DNA from: an uncultured Collinsella sp.
Lineage (GTDB): Bacteria > Actinomycetota > Coriobacteriia > Coriobacteriales > Coriobacteriaceae
DNA length: 7,223 nucleotides
Direction of reading: 5' to 3'
Assembly: GCA_902493855.1 (NCBI GenBank)
Contig: CABUQV010000044.1
Span: 1 to 7,223 of the forward strand
This document shows, in pieces, positions 1 through 7,039 of this stretch. A program made the translations under genes and the position numbers. Below the pieces are notes generated by a model that made no database searches, was not told where the DNA came from, and worked only from the letters and a program-made list of their open reading frames with translations. The number at the start of each line of letters is the position of its first letter. Position 1 is the stretch's first letter.

Positions 1-30
1 CCCGTGGGAGGCCAGGGCGCCGCTGACCGG
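1..30 (+). rRNA. rrf: 3' end of a 5S rRNA gene (partial)
   Basis: The first bases (CCCGTGGGAG, then CCAGGGCGCCGC) resemble the conserved 3' part of actinobacterial 5S rRNA, which typically reads GTGGGAG, AGTAGG, then CGCCGCC. In that alignment GCCGCTGACC would be the 3' strand of helix I, the strand that pairs with the 5' end of the molecule; the 5' end lies outside the window. A strong intrinsic terminator about 33 nt downstream fits the end of an rRNA operon. One oddity is that the expected AGTA of loop E appears as GCCA. The exact 3' end is uncertain (about 27-32). The alternative, the tail of a protein gene ending at TGA 58-60, is less likely because its codons are unlike those of the neighbouring genes. 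Confidence 0.55.
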
Positions 31-49
31 TGGACGGCACCGAGCCGTC
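28..49 (+). other. two mutually exclusive small hairpins in the rRNA trailer
   Basis: CGGTG (28-32) can pair with CACCG (38-42) around a 5-nt loop, and GACGGC (33-38) can pair with GCCGTC (44-49) around another 5-nt loop. The two stems share bases and cannot coexist. They sit between the presumed 5S 3' end and the terminator, so they may be a processing or protective structure in the rRNA trailer. A regulatory role is possible but nothing else supports it. Confidence 0.35.
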
Positions 50-62
50 GGATGACTTGAAG

Positions 63-94
63 AAGGGGGAGGCCGCGAGGCCTCCCCCTTTTTT
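63..94 (+). terminator. strong intrinsic terminator upstream of acpS
   Basis: A perfect 12-bp stem (AAGGGGGAGGCC at 63-74 with GGCCTCCCCCTT at 79-90) closes a GCGA loop of the stable GNRA type and runs into a T tract (89-94). It should stop transcription arriving from the upstream gene, probably the rRNA operon, so acpS needs its own promoter. Confidence 0.93.
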
Positions 95-108
95 GCGTTT
101 ACGGGCTT

Positions 109-138
109 TTGTCTCACATAGTAGCTGTGTTTTATAAC
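109..138 (+). promoter_or_regulatory. candidate upstream sigma-70-type promoter
   Basis: TTGTCT (109-114) resembles a -35 box (4 of 6 consensus bases) and TATAAC (133-138) a -10 box (5 of 6), with an 18-bp spacer. It lies just after the terminator. It would give a leader of roughly 60 nt before acpS. It is a pattern match only and weaker in context than the next candidate. Confidence 0.4.
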
Positions 139-144
139 CCTCGT

Positions 145-174
145 TTGTCGCATCTTCTGCGAACGGGCTACAAT
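145..174 (+). promoter_or_regulatory. candidate main promoter of the acpS operon
   Basis: TTGTCG (145-150; 4 of 6 consensus bases) and TACAAT (169-174; 5 of 6) are separated by 18 bp. The expected transcription start is near 181, giving a short leader of about 23 nt that contains the acpS ribosome binding site. The position between a strong terminator and the first gene of the run supports it. Confidence 0.6.
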
Positions 175-193
175 AACTTAGTCTGTGCGATAT

Positions 194-200
194 GGAGGTG
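194..200 (+). promoter_or_regulatory. ribosome binding site that fixes the acpS start
   Basis: GGAGGTG is fully complementary to the usual 16S rRNA 3' end and sits 5 nt (counted from GGAGG) before the ATG at 204. It lies downstream of the in-frame ATG at 192, so 192 cannot use it. The start at 204 is therefore preferred. Confidence 0.85.
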
Positions 201-203
201 AAC

Positions 204-743
204 ATGGCTGAAGCTGGTATCGGCGTTGATATCGTCGAGATTTCCCGCATGAAATCAATTCTTGAAAAGACGCCGTCGTTTGCTCGGCGTGTGTTTACCG
301 AAGAAGAGCGTGCGTATTGCGATGCATCATCGCGTCCCGCTGCTCACTATGCGAGCCGCTTTGCTTCGCGCGAGGCGGTACTTAAAGCTCTCGGCACGGG
401 TTTTAGTCAAGGCGTGGGTCGCAAGGATGTTTCGGTTACGCGTGATAAACTCGGCAAACCGAAGGCGCTGCTTTCGGGCCGTGCTCTCGAGATCGCTCAA
501 GAACTGGGTGTTGTTGAGGTCGCTCTTTCCATTACGCTTACAGGAGACTTGGCCGTTGCGAATGCCATCGCGATTACCGAAGATGCTCGGCCTAAGCCAA
601 AAGAGGAAAAGGTGAGCACCAAGAAACGCGTAGCGCAGACATTTAAAGAGGCTCGCTCTGTTTTAGATGAGCTTGAGCAGCTGCAGAATTCAGCATTGAC
701 GGAGCACCTGGGCGATGCTTCGCAAGATACGCTAGGAGCATAG
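204..743 (+). CDS. acpS: holo-[acyl-carrier-protein] synthase with C-terminal extension
   Basis: AcpS moves 4'-phosphopantetheine from coenzyme A to a serine of acyl carrier protein, activating it for fatty acid synthesis in the cytoplasm. The 179-aa product begins with GIGVDIVEISRM (residues 5-16), whose Asp9 is the expected Mg2+ ligand. It then has RFASREAVLKALGTG (52-66), with Glu57 as the second metal ligand and Lys61 in the conserved KALG. DKLGKPK (81-87) and SITLTGDLAVANAIA (109-123) complete the trimer-type fold. The core ends near residue 126, the usual AcpS length. About 53 charged residues follow (KPKEEK, STKKR, a likely helix around 140-165) whose role I do not recognise. The start at 204 is chosen over 192 because of GGAGGTG at 194-200. 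It is the first gene of the operon and its stop directly abuts nnr. Confidence 0.93.
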   Translation: MAEAGIGVDIVEISRMKSILEKTPSFARRVFTEEERAYCDASSRPAAHYASRFASREAVLKALGTGFSQGVGRKDVSVTRDKLGKPKALLSGRALEIAQELGVVEVALSITLTGDLAVANAIAITEDARPKPKEEKVSTKKRVAQTFKEARSVLDELEQLQNSALTEHLGDASQDTLGA

Positions 744-2360
744 ATGAAACCGGTTTTGAGTACCGAAGAAGTCGTTCGTCTCGAGGATATCATCGAACGC
801 GAAGGGACTTCGAAGGCCGAGCTTATGGAGCTAGCGGGTGAGTTTGCCGCCAACGAGGTCTTGAAGCTCAATCCCGATCGGGTTCTCGTTCTGGTCGGTT
901 TTGGTAATAATGGCGGCGACGGTTGGGTTGCCGCCGATATCCTGAGCCATAAGGGTGTGGACGTGGATATCGTTTCTCCGGTTGAGCCGGATGAGATTCC
1001 TGCTGCTCTGGCACGTCATGTTGCTCGTCGTACTGCCGGCCGCGATGTGCACGTTTGCGTCGGCCCCTCGCGTGACGAACTCGAGGTTTTGATCGATAAG
1101 GCCGATGTTGTTGTCGATGCCATTTTTGGTACCGGTTTTCACGGGAATCTGCGTGCGCCGTTCTCCATCTGGATTCCTACGGTCAATGAATGCGCCGATT
1201 GTGTCGTATCCATTGATGTCCCCTCGGGCCTGAATGCCGAGACGGGCGTTGTTGATGACGACTGCATTCGTGCCGAGCATACGGTGACGATGATTGCGCC
1301 CAAGATTGGTCTGTATAGCGCTGATGGCCCTGAGTATGCTGGCGATTTGATCTGCGGCAATCTTTACGACCGTCTTGACGAGGTCATCGATGATGTCGAC
1401 CACGCCGCCGAGATTGTCGAGCCCGGTGACTTAGTTGATTACTTTGCTCCACTACCTACGAATATCGATAAGTATTCCCGTGGCTCTGTGCTTATTGTCG
1501 CCGGATCTGCGCAATATCCTGGTGCTGCCATTATGGCGGCCAAATCTGCAGCTCGCGCGGGTGCTGGTTACGTGGCAGTCGCGGCTCCTGACGCCTGCGC
1601 CAATCTTATTCGCATGGCACTTCCTTCGATTCCCGTCTTTGCTATTCCGTCTGATTCCCGCGGCTCCTTTGGCGCCGCTGCGCGCATGACTGTGTGCGAG
1701 ATTGCAAAGAAGTACAGCTGTGTACTGTGCGGTCCCGGCATGACGACATCTGCCGGCGCTATGCAGGTGGTTTCGGGCTTGCTCGAGCTTGATGTACCGC
1801 TTATTTTGGACGCCGATGCACTCAACTGCCTTGCTAAGATTGCCATTGACGGTATTGATAGTAATCCCGAGATGTATCGTCGCGAGCAGCCGTTGGTTAT
1901 GACGCCGCACTATCGTGAGCTTTCGCGTCTGGTTGCCGGTGACGAGGTGAACGACCTTGGTACCGCGATTGCGGCCGCGCAGAAGGTTGTCTGGGCTGCA
2001 GGCTCCGACAATCTGGTGGTCATTGCCAAGGGGCCGACGACGGCTATCTGTGGCGTTGAGCGTGTGCTGCTGCCGCTCTCGGGTCCGGCTTCTCTGGCAA
2101 CTGCCGGTTCGGGTGATGTTCTCGCGGGTATTTTGGCCGGCACGCTTGCCACCATGCGCGACGAGATGGATCGTTGGGAGTTGCTGTATTCGTACGCCGT
2201 CGCACTTCACAGCTACGCCGGTTTTGCTGCGGCGACGGAGTATGGTGAGAAGAGCGTCATCGCGACCGATCTTATCGACTTGATCGGTCCTGCCATGGAA
2301 CTGGCGGCAAAGGATGCGCTCGAAGATCTGGGAATCATGGACGAAGGGTCGGATGACTAA
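744..2360 (+). CDS. nnr: bifunctional NAD(P)H-hydrate repair enzyme (epimerase and ADP-dependent dehydratase)
   Basis: Nnr repairs NADHX and NADPHX, the hydrated and inactive forms of the cofactors. The N-terminal half is the YjeF_N/NAXE epimerase: GFGNNGGDG (52-60), DAIFGTGFHG (125-134) and SIDVPSGLNAETG (156-168). The C-terminal half, from about residue 235, is the ribokinase-like NAXD dehydratase: YSRGSVLIVAGS (244-255), CGPGMTTSAG (329-338), ILDADALN (354-361), TPHYREL (387-393), AKGPTT (428-433) and ATAGSGDVLAG (452-462), with Asp458 the probable catalytic aspartate. The 538-aa length is normal for the fused form. TPHYRE differs from the common TPHPGE. AGGAG (734-738), inside the end of acpS, is 5 nt from the ATG, and the ATG follows the acpS stop with no gap, so translation is probably coupled. 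Confidence 0.96.
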   Translation: MKPVLSTEEVVRLEDIIEREGTSKAELMELAGEFAANEVLKLNPDRVLVLVGFGNNGGDGWVAADILSHKGVDVDIVSPVEPDEIPAALARHVARRTAGRDVHVCVGPSRDELEVLIDKADVVVDAIFGTGFHGNLRAPFSIWIPTVNECADCVVSIDVPSGLNAETGVVDDDCIRAEHTVTMIAPKIGLYSADGPEYAGDLICGNLYDRLDEVIDDVDHAAEIVEPGDLVDYFAPLPTNIDKYSRGSVLIVAGSAQYPGAAIMAAKSAARAGAGYVAVAAPDACANLIRMALPSIPVFAIPSDSRGSFGAAARMTVCEIAKKYSCVLCGPGMTTSAGAMQVVSGLLELDVPLILDADALNCLAKIAIDGIDSNPEMYRREQPLVMTPHYRELSRLVAGDEVNDLGTAIAAAQKVVWAAGSDNLVVIAKGPTTAICGVERVLLPLSGPASLATAGSGDVLAGILAGTLATMRDEMDRWELLYSYAVALHSYAGFAAATEYGEKSVIATDLIDLIGPAMELAAKDALEDLGIMDEGSDD

Positions 2361-2362
2361 TC

Positions 2363-3508
2363 ATGAATAAAGCCGATTTGACGCGCTGGTCCTGGGTCGA
2401 GATCGACCGCGGGGCGCTCCGTCGCAACACGAGGGCCTATAAGAACTTGCTGAATCCACGTCAGCGCCTGTGCTGCGTGGTCAAGGCCGATGCTTATGGT
2501 CATGGAGCTGTTGAGTGCGCCAAGATCATGTATTCGGCCGGTGCCGACATGTTTGCCGTGGCGACGGTTAACGAGGGCGTTGAGCTCCGACAGGGCGGGA
2601 TAACGAAACCCATCCTCATCCTAAGCGAGCCGCCTATCGAGGCCATTCCGACGTTGCTCGAGTTTGATATCATGCCCTCGGTCTATACGTCTGACTTTGC
2701 TCTATCGTATGGCGAATGTGCCGTCGCGGCGGGCAAAGTGGGCAAGTATCATCTCGCCATCGAGACGGGCATGAATCGTATCGGCGTTCACTACACGCAG
2801 GTGCTCGACTTTGTCCGCGGTATAAATTTTCATCGCGGTATTCAGTGCGACGGCGTATTTACGCACTTCGCCACGGCCGATGAACCTTCGGGCTGGGACT
2901 ACAAGCTGCAGTGCCAGCGCTTTACCGAGGCCGTTCAGGCCATTAAGGATGCGGGTTTTGAGTGCGGTATCGTGCACTGCGCCAACACGCCGTCCTCGAT
3001 GCTCGACCCCTCGATGCATTTTGATATGATCCGCGCCGGCGTTGGCTTGTATGGCATGCAGCCGTGCGAGCTGAGTGGCCGCGTGATGCAGCTTGATCCC
3101 GTTATGAGCGTCCATGCGCGTGTGACGCGCGTGGCGCACCCTGCGATGGGTGAGGGCGTGGGCTACGGTTTTACCTACCGCGTACCGCGTACGCGCGTTC
3201 AGATCTGCACGCTGCCGATCGGTTATGCCGATGGCCTATCGCGTACGCTTTCCAATCGTATGGATGTGCTGTATCGCGGCGAGCGCGTGCATCAGGTTGG
3301 CAATATCTGCATGGACCAGTTTATGGTCGCCATTCAGTCCAACCCGGCACACGTGATTCCCGAGGCCGAGTATGGTGACGAGATGATCATTGTCGGCCGC
3401 GATGGCGATGCCGAGATCACTATGGACGAGATGGCCCGACTGCGCGGAACGATTAACTACGAGGTCGCCTGCGGCTTTGGCATGCGTCTCGACAAGGTCT
3501 ACGTGTAG
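2363..3508 (+). CDS. alr: alanine racemase
   Basis: Alr is a pyridoxal-phosphate enzyme that interconverts L- and D-alanine and so supplies D-alanine for peptidoglycan. The 381-aa length is typical. VVKADAYGHG (39-48) holds the PLP-binding Lys41. GYGFTYRVPRT places the second catalytic base at Tyr272. IGYADGLSR and NICMDQFMV (Met317-Asp318) are the other conserved blocks of the C-terminal beta domain. The gene starts 2 nt after the nnr stop. No strong ribosome binding site is visible (only AAGGG about 14 nt upstream and a weak GGATG), so it probably relies on ribosomes finishing nnr. No upstream in-frame alternative exists because TGA lies at 2354-2356. Confidence 0.97.
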   Translation: MNKADLTRWSWVEIDRGALRRNTRAYKNLLNPRQRLCCVVKADAYGHGAVECAKIMYSAGADMFAVATVNEGVELRQGGITKPILILSEPPIEAIPTLLEFDIMPSVYTSDFALSYGECAVAAGKVGKYHLAIETGMNRIGVHYTQVLDFVRGINFHRGIQCDGVFTHFATADEPSGWDYKLQCQRFTEAVQAIKDAGFECGIVHCANTPSSMLDPSMHFDMIRAGVGLYGMQPCELSGRVMQLDPVMSVHARVTRVAHPAMGEGVGYGFTYRVPRTRVQICTLPIGYADGLSRTLSNRMDVLYRGERVHQVGNICMDQFMVAIQSNPAHVIPEAEYGDEMIIVGRDGDAEITMDEMARLRGTINYEVACGFGMRLDKVYV

Positions 3509-3516
3509 GAGCCGCT

Positions 3517-4137
3517 ATGGGCGTCATGCACATCCCCGGTCATAGTCATCAGGCGCCACGTGAGGTCGCACTCGAGGAGATTGAGGCCGTTCTGGGCGAT
3601 TGTCACCTCTGCCAGCTCTACCAGTCGCGTCACAATATCGTGTTTGGCGTGGGAAACCCCCGCGCTCGCGTCATGTTTATCGGTGAGGCGCCGGGTCGCA
3701 ACGAGGATTTGCAGGGCGAGCCCTTTGTGGGGGCGGCAGGCGAGGACCTCAACGGCATTTTGTCGCTGGCGGGGCTCAAACGCGAAGACGTCTACATTGC
3801 CAACGTGCTTAAGTGCCGCCCGCCGGGAAACCGCAATCCGCGTCCCGAGGAAGTGCTGGCTTGCTCGCCGTTTTTGCGTGAGCAGATTCGAAGCATCTGG
3901 CCTGATATTATCGTGACGCTCGGCAACCCCGCGACGCACTTTGTGCTTAAGACCGAGATTGGCATTACTAAGCTGCGCGGCAGGTTCCACCAGATGGGGC
4001 ATTTTGTAGTAATGCCCACTTTTCATCCGGCAGCAGCGCTGCGCAATCCGGCGTGGCAGGAGCTGCTGGAGGAAGACTTTAAGATGCTGGGCGATTATCT
4101 GGAGCGACATCCCGCACCAGAGGACGCCTCGGAATAA
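3517..4137 (+). CDS. family-4 (Fe-S) uracil-DNA glycosylase
   Basis: The product removes uracil, formed by cytosine deamination or misincorporation, from DNA as the first step of base excision repair. The 206-aa protein has four cysteines placed as in the [4Fe-4S] family-4 enzymes: Cys29 and Cys32 (CHLC), Cys100 (NVLKCRPP) and Cys116 (VLACSPF). The uracil pocket motif GEAPGRNEDLQGEPFVG (56-72), NRNPRPEE (105-112) and the late motif FHPAAALRNP (169-178, His170) are present. AGGAG (3507-3511) overlaps the alr stop and is 5 nt from the ATG, supporting this start over the in-frame ATG at 3526. Two stop codons (TAA TAA, 4135-4140) end it in tandem. A DNA-repair gene between alr and tsaE is unusual relative to the common actinobacterial order. 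Confidence 0.95.
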   Translation: MGVMHIPGHSHQAPREVALEEIEAVLGDCHLCQLYQSRHNIVFGVGNPRARVMFIGEAPGRNEDLQGEPFVGAAGEDLNGILSLAGLKREDVYIANVLKCRPPGNRNPRPEEVLACSPFLREQIRSIWPDIIVTLGNPATHFVLKTEIGITKLRGRFHQMGHFVVMPTFHPAAALRNPAWQELLEEDFKMLGDYLERHPAPEDASE

Positions 4138-4149
4138 TAAGGAGCATAT

Positions 4150-4656
4150 ATGTCCCTGGAGCGCCTGGGGGTAGGTACTTACAAAACGACTTGCGCTGCC
4201 GATACGGAGTACTTTGGCGAGCTAATTGCACCGTGCCTTGAGGACGGCGATGTGCTCATCCTGACCGGTGGCCTGGGAGTGGGCAAAACTCACTTTACCA
4301 AGGGCGTCTCGCGCGGGCTGGGCGATGGGCATATGGTTACGAGTCCTACGTTTGCGCTCATGGCCGTTCACGATCAAGGTCGTATTCCGCTGTTTCACTT
4401 TGATCTATACCGCCTGGAGCATGCCTACGAGCTCGAGGATACGGGCATTTTCGATGTGCTGGGCTATGAGGGTGCTTGCCTGCTGGAATGGGGCGAACAG
4501 TTCCAGGACGAGCTGACGGATGAGTATCTTTCGGTGACGCTCAAGCGTGATGAGGGCGACAGCGATGTGCGAACGATAACACTTGAGGCGCACGGTGACC
4601 GCGCAATGGAGCTTTCCCATTTGATTGATAAGGCTGTACAAGATGAGCTTGCATAA
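4150..4656 (+). CDS. tsaE: tRNA t6A37 biosynthesis ATPase TsaE
   Basis: TsaE is the small P-loop ATPase that binds the TsaB-TsaD heterodimer and is needed for repeated rounds of threonylcarbamoyl transfer to A37 of tRNA. The 168-aa protein has Walker A GGLGVGKT (40-47), the family motif TSPTFALM (64-71), HFDLYRLE (83-90) and LLEWGEQF (from 111), all matching the YjeE/TsaE family. GGAG (4141-4144), right after the tandem udg stops, is 5 nt from the ATG. The tail (about residues 130-168) is acidic and less conserved. The 3' end overlaps its partner gene by 14 nt, which suggests coupled synthesis of proteins that work together. Confidence 0.95.
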   Translation: MSLERLGVGTYKTTCAADTEYFGELIAPCLEDGDVLILTGGLGVGKTHFTKGVSRGLGDGHMVTSPTFALMAVHDQGRIPLFHFDLYRLEHAYELEDTGIFDVLGYEGACLLEWGEQFQDELTDEYLSVTLKRDEGDSDVRTITLEAHGDRAMELSHLIDKAVQDELA

Positions 4657-7027
4657 CGACAACGCGCTGGTGGTGGCGCTCGATACCTCGACCGACATGC
4701 TTGCCTGCGCGGCAAGCTGGATTGATGGGCAGACGGGCGAGACGAAGCTCGTGAGTGGCGACCACATGTGTCGCCGTCACGCCAACGTTGAGCTCGTGAA
4801 TACCGTTGATGGCGTGCTGGCTCAAACCGGTCTGGATCGCAGCGATGTTGGTTGCTACGTGGTCGGCCGCGGTCCGGGGTCGTTTACGGGTGTGCGCATC
4901 GGCATCTCCACTGCCAAGGGCCTCGCACGTGGTGCCAATGTTCCGCTGCTGGGCGTGTCGACGCTCGACGCTTGCGCTTGGACGGCGTGGAAGGCTGGCG
5001 TGCGCGGCAAGCTTGGTATCTTGGCCGATGCTATGCGCGGTGAGGTATATCCGGCGCTGTATATGCTGGTCGATGAGGGCCCCGAGCGTCAATTTGAGCG
5101 CGAACACGTGGTCAAGGCCGCCGTGGCGCTCGATGAGTGGCGCCAAGCAGCGGACTGGGACCAGGTTCAGCTGACCGGTGACGGTCTCGTGCGCTATGGC
5201 AAGCTGCTGGGTGAGGACGAGACCGCCCGCTGCGTGGAGTGCGACCTGTGGTGGCCTTCGGGCGAGGGCTTGCTGCTCGCGCACGCTGCGGGTGACGGCG
5301 ATCCGGCCCGCGTCCTGCCGATTTACACGCGCCTTTCGGATGCCGAGGAAAACGAGCGCAAGCGTCTTGGTCTTGCTGAGAGTGCACAGAGCGAAATTAC
5401 GGGCGTTGCCGATGAGCTCGCCGGTCGTCATCTGCAGTTCCGTCCCATGGGCGCGGCGGATGCCGAGGGCGCGAGCGCGCTGGAGGCTGCCTGCTTTGAA
5501 GGTGCCGGACACGAGGCGTGGACGCCGGGCATGTTCCTGTCCGAACTGGGCGAGGACGTCGCTGCGCCGCGTAGTTGGTGGGTGGCACACGACGACGGCA
5601 AGCTACTGGGCCTTGCCGGCGGTATGGTCGTGGACGGTGATGTGCAGATTCTGGATGTCGCCGTCGACCCGGCACATCGCCGTGAGGGCATTGCCCGCAA
5701 GCTGCTGTCGCATGTGAGCTATGATGCCCAGATGCTCGGCTGCACCACGGCTTCGCTCGAGGTTGAGGACGGCAATGAGGGCGCGATTGCGCTCTATAAC
5801 GCTCTGGGCTTTACCGAGGCTGGCCGTCGCCGCGGCTACTATGGTGCCGGCAAGGACGCCATCGTCATGACGGCCCCGCTGCCCCTGGTACTTCCGGTCG
5901 ACAATGCTTCGCCCGAGCCGACGGCGGCAGAGCAGCGCGTATGGCCGCTGCCTGCGCCTGGGCGCTCCGAGGGGGAGCGTGCCGAAATTGAGCGCCGCCG
6001 CCTAGTGCTCGCTATCGAGAGTTCCTGCGACGAGACGGCCGTGGCGATTATCGATGCGGATGGCAATATGCTGGCCAACCAGGTGTCGACACAGATTGAT
6101 TTCCATGCCCGCTTTGGCGGCGTGGTGCCCGAGATCGCCTCGCGCAAACACGTTGAGGTGATTGTGAGTGTCGTGGATGCGGCGCTCGAGGATGCCGCAG
6201 CATCGCTTGGCCTTGAGGGTGGAGCCATTGCTCCCAGCGAGCTTGCCGCCGTGGGCGTGACACAGGGTCCGGGCCTGGTGGGCGCGCTCGTGGTTGGCGT
6301 CGCCTTTGCCAAGGGCTTTGCCTACGCTGCCGGCAAGCCACTCGTGTGCGTCAATCATCTTGAGGGTCATCTGTTTGCCAACCTGCTGGCGCAACCCGAC
6401 CTCAAACCGCCGTTTATCTTCACGCTTGTCTCGGGTGGGCACACCATGCTCGTGCACGTGAAGGCGTGGGGCGACTACGAGGTGCTCGGTGAGACGCTCG
6501 ACGACGCTGTGGGCGAGGCCTTCGACAAGGTAGCCAAGGCGTTGGGTCTGGGCTATCCCGGTGGCCCCATCATCTCCAAGCTGGCCGAGACGGGCAACTC
6601 CAAGGCGATCGATTTCCCCCGTGCGCTTAACAGCAGGGGAGACTATCGCTTCTCGCTTTCGGGCCTTAAAACCGCTGTGACGCTCTACATTGAACAGGAG
6701 ACCAAGGCCGGGCGCACGATTCACCTGCCCGATCTGGCAGCTTCGTTTGAGGCAGCTGTCTTTGACGTGCAGTACAAGAAGGCCAAAAACGCATTGCACG
6801 CTACCGGATGCAAGGAATACTGCATCGGTGGCGGCGTCTCGGCCAACCCGCATCTGCGCGAGATGATGATCAAGAAGCTTGGGCGTCAGGGGATTCGCGT
6901 AACGGTGCCGCCCTTGTCTGCCTGTACCGATAACGCAGCCATGATTGCGGAGGTCGCTCGCCGTAAATTCGACCGAGGTGAAATCTCGCCGTTCGACGTC
7001 GACGCCGATCCAAACATGACGCTGTAG
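4643..7027 (+). CDS. tsaD: TsaB-RimI-TsaD fusion protein (t6A37 synthesis plus S18 alanine N-acetyltransferase)
   Basis: One uninterrupted 794-aa frame holds three proteins that are usually separate. TsaB (about 8-250) has ALDTST (12-17) and GRGPGSFTGVRIG (75-87). The RimI GNAT acetyltransferase (about 264-413) has HEAW (290-293), the acetyl-CoA motif RREGIA (346-351), LEVEDGN (372-378), LYNALGF (384-390) and RGYY ending at Tyr400. A proline-rich linker (about 413-453) follows. TsaD (454-794) has AIESSCDET (457-465), the metal-binding HLEGH (His572, His576), SGGHT (597-601) and CTDNAA, where Asp763 is the third ligand. TsaB and TsaD transfer threonylcarbamoyl to tRNA A37; RimI acetylates S18. 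All three parts keep their key residues. The ATG at 4643 has TAAGG 9 nt upstream and is preferred to TTG at 4625. I saw no in-frame internal start with a good ribosome binding site ahead of the TsaD part. Confidence 0.95.
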   Translation: MSLHNDNALVVALDTSTDMLACAASWIDGQTGETKLVSGDHMCRRHANVELVNTVDGVLAQTGLDRSDVGCYVVGRGPGSFTGVRIGISTAKGLARGANVPLLGVSTLDACAWTAWKAGVRGKLGILADAMRGEVYPALYMLVDEGPERQFEREHVVKAAVALDEWRQAADWDQVQLTGDGLVRYGKLLGEDETARCVECDLWWPSGEGLLLAHAAGDGDPARVLPIYTRLSDAEENERKRLGLAESAQSEITGVADELAGRHLQFRPMGAADAEGASALEAACFEGAGHEAWTPGMFLSELGEDVAAPRSWWVAHDDGKLLGLAGGMVVDGDVQILDVAVDPAHRREGIARKLLSHVSYDAQMLGCTTASLEVEDGNEGAIALYNALGFTEAGRRRGYYGAGKDAIVMTAPLPLVLPVDNASPEPTAAEQRVWPLPAPGRSEGERAEIERRRLVLAIESSCDETAVAIIDADGNMLANQVSTQIDFHARFGGVVPEIASRKHVEVIVSVVDAALEDAAASLGLEGGAIAPSELAAVGVTQGPGLVGALVVGVAFAKGFAYAAGKPLVCVNHLEGHLFANLLAQPDLKPPFIFTLVSGGHTMLVHVKAWGDYEVLGETLDDAVGEAFDKVAKALGLGYPGGPIISKLAETGNSKAIDFPRALNSRGDYRFSLSGLKTAVTLYIEQETKAGRTIHLPDLAASFEAAVFDVQYKKAKNALHATGCKEYCIGGGVSANPHLREMMIKKLGRQGIRVTVPPLSACTDNAAMIAEVARRKFDRGEISPFDVDADPNMTL

Positions 7028-7039
7028 CTGGTACGGCGC

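Noticed and set aside
1..60. C-terminal end of a protein gene stopping at TGA 58-60
   Set aside because: Its codon use (CGG twice, GGA) is unlike the other genes, and the similarity to the 5S rRNA 3' end explains the start of the segment better. Not fully excluded.
192..203. Upstream in-frame ATG at 192 as the acpS start
   Set aside because: It has no ribosome binding site, and GGAGGTG at 194-200 lies inside this segment at ideal distance from the ATG at 204.
4625..4642. TTG at 4625 as the start of the fusion gene
   Set aside because: The nearest GGAG (4608-4611) is 13 nt away, and ATG at 4643 has better spacing from TAAGG and a stronger start codon.
4541..5590. Long open frame of 349 codons on the - strand
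   Set aside because: It lies antisense to tsaE and the TsaB/RimI part, is rich in Arg and His with no recognisable motif, and is explained by the codon bias of the real genes.
5971..6007. Internal ribosome binding site GGGGGAG giving a separate TsaD
   Set aside because: The nearest in-frame start codon (GTG at 6005) is 27 nt away, and the closer GTG (5979) and TTG (5988) are out of frame.
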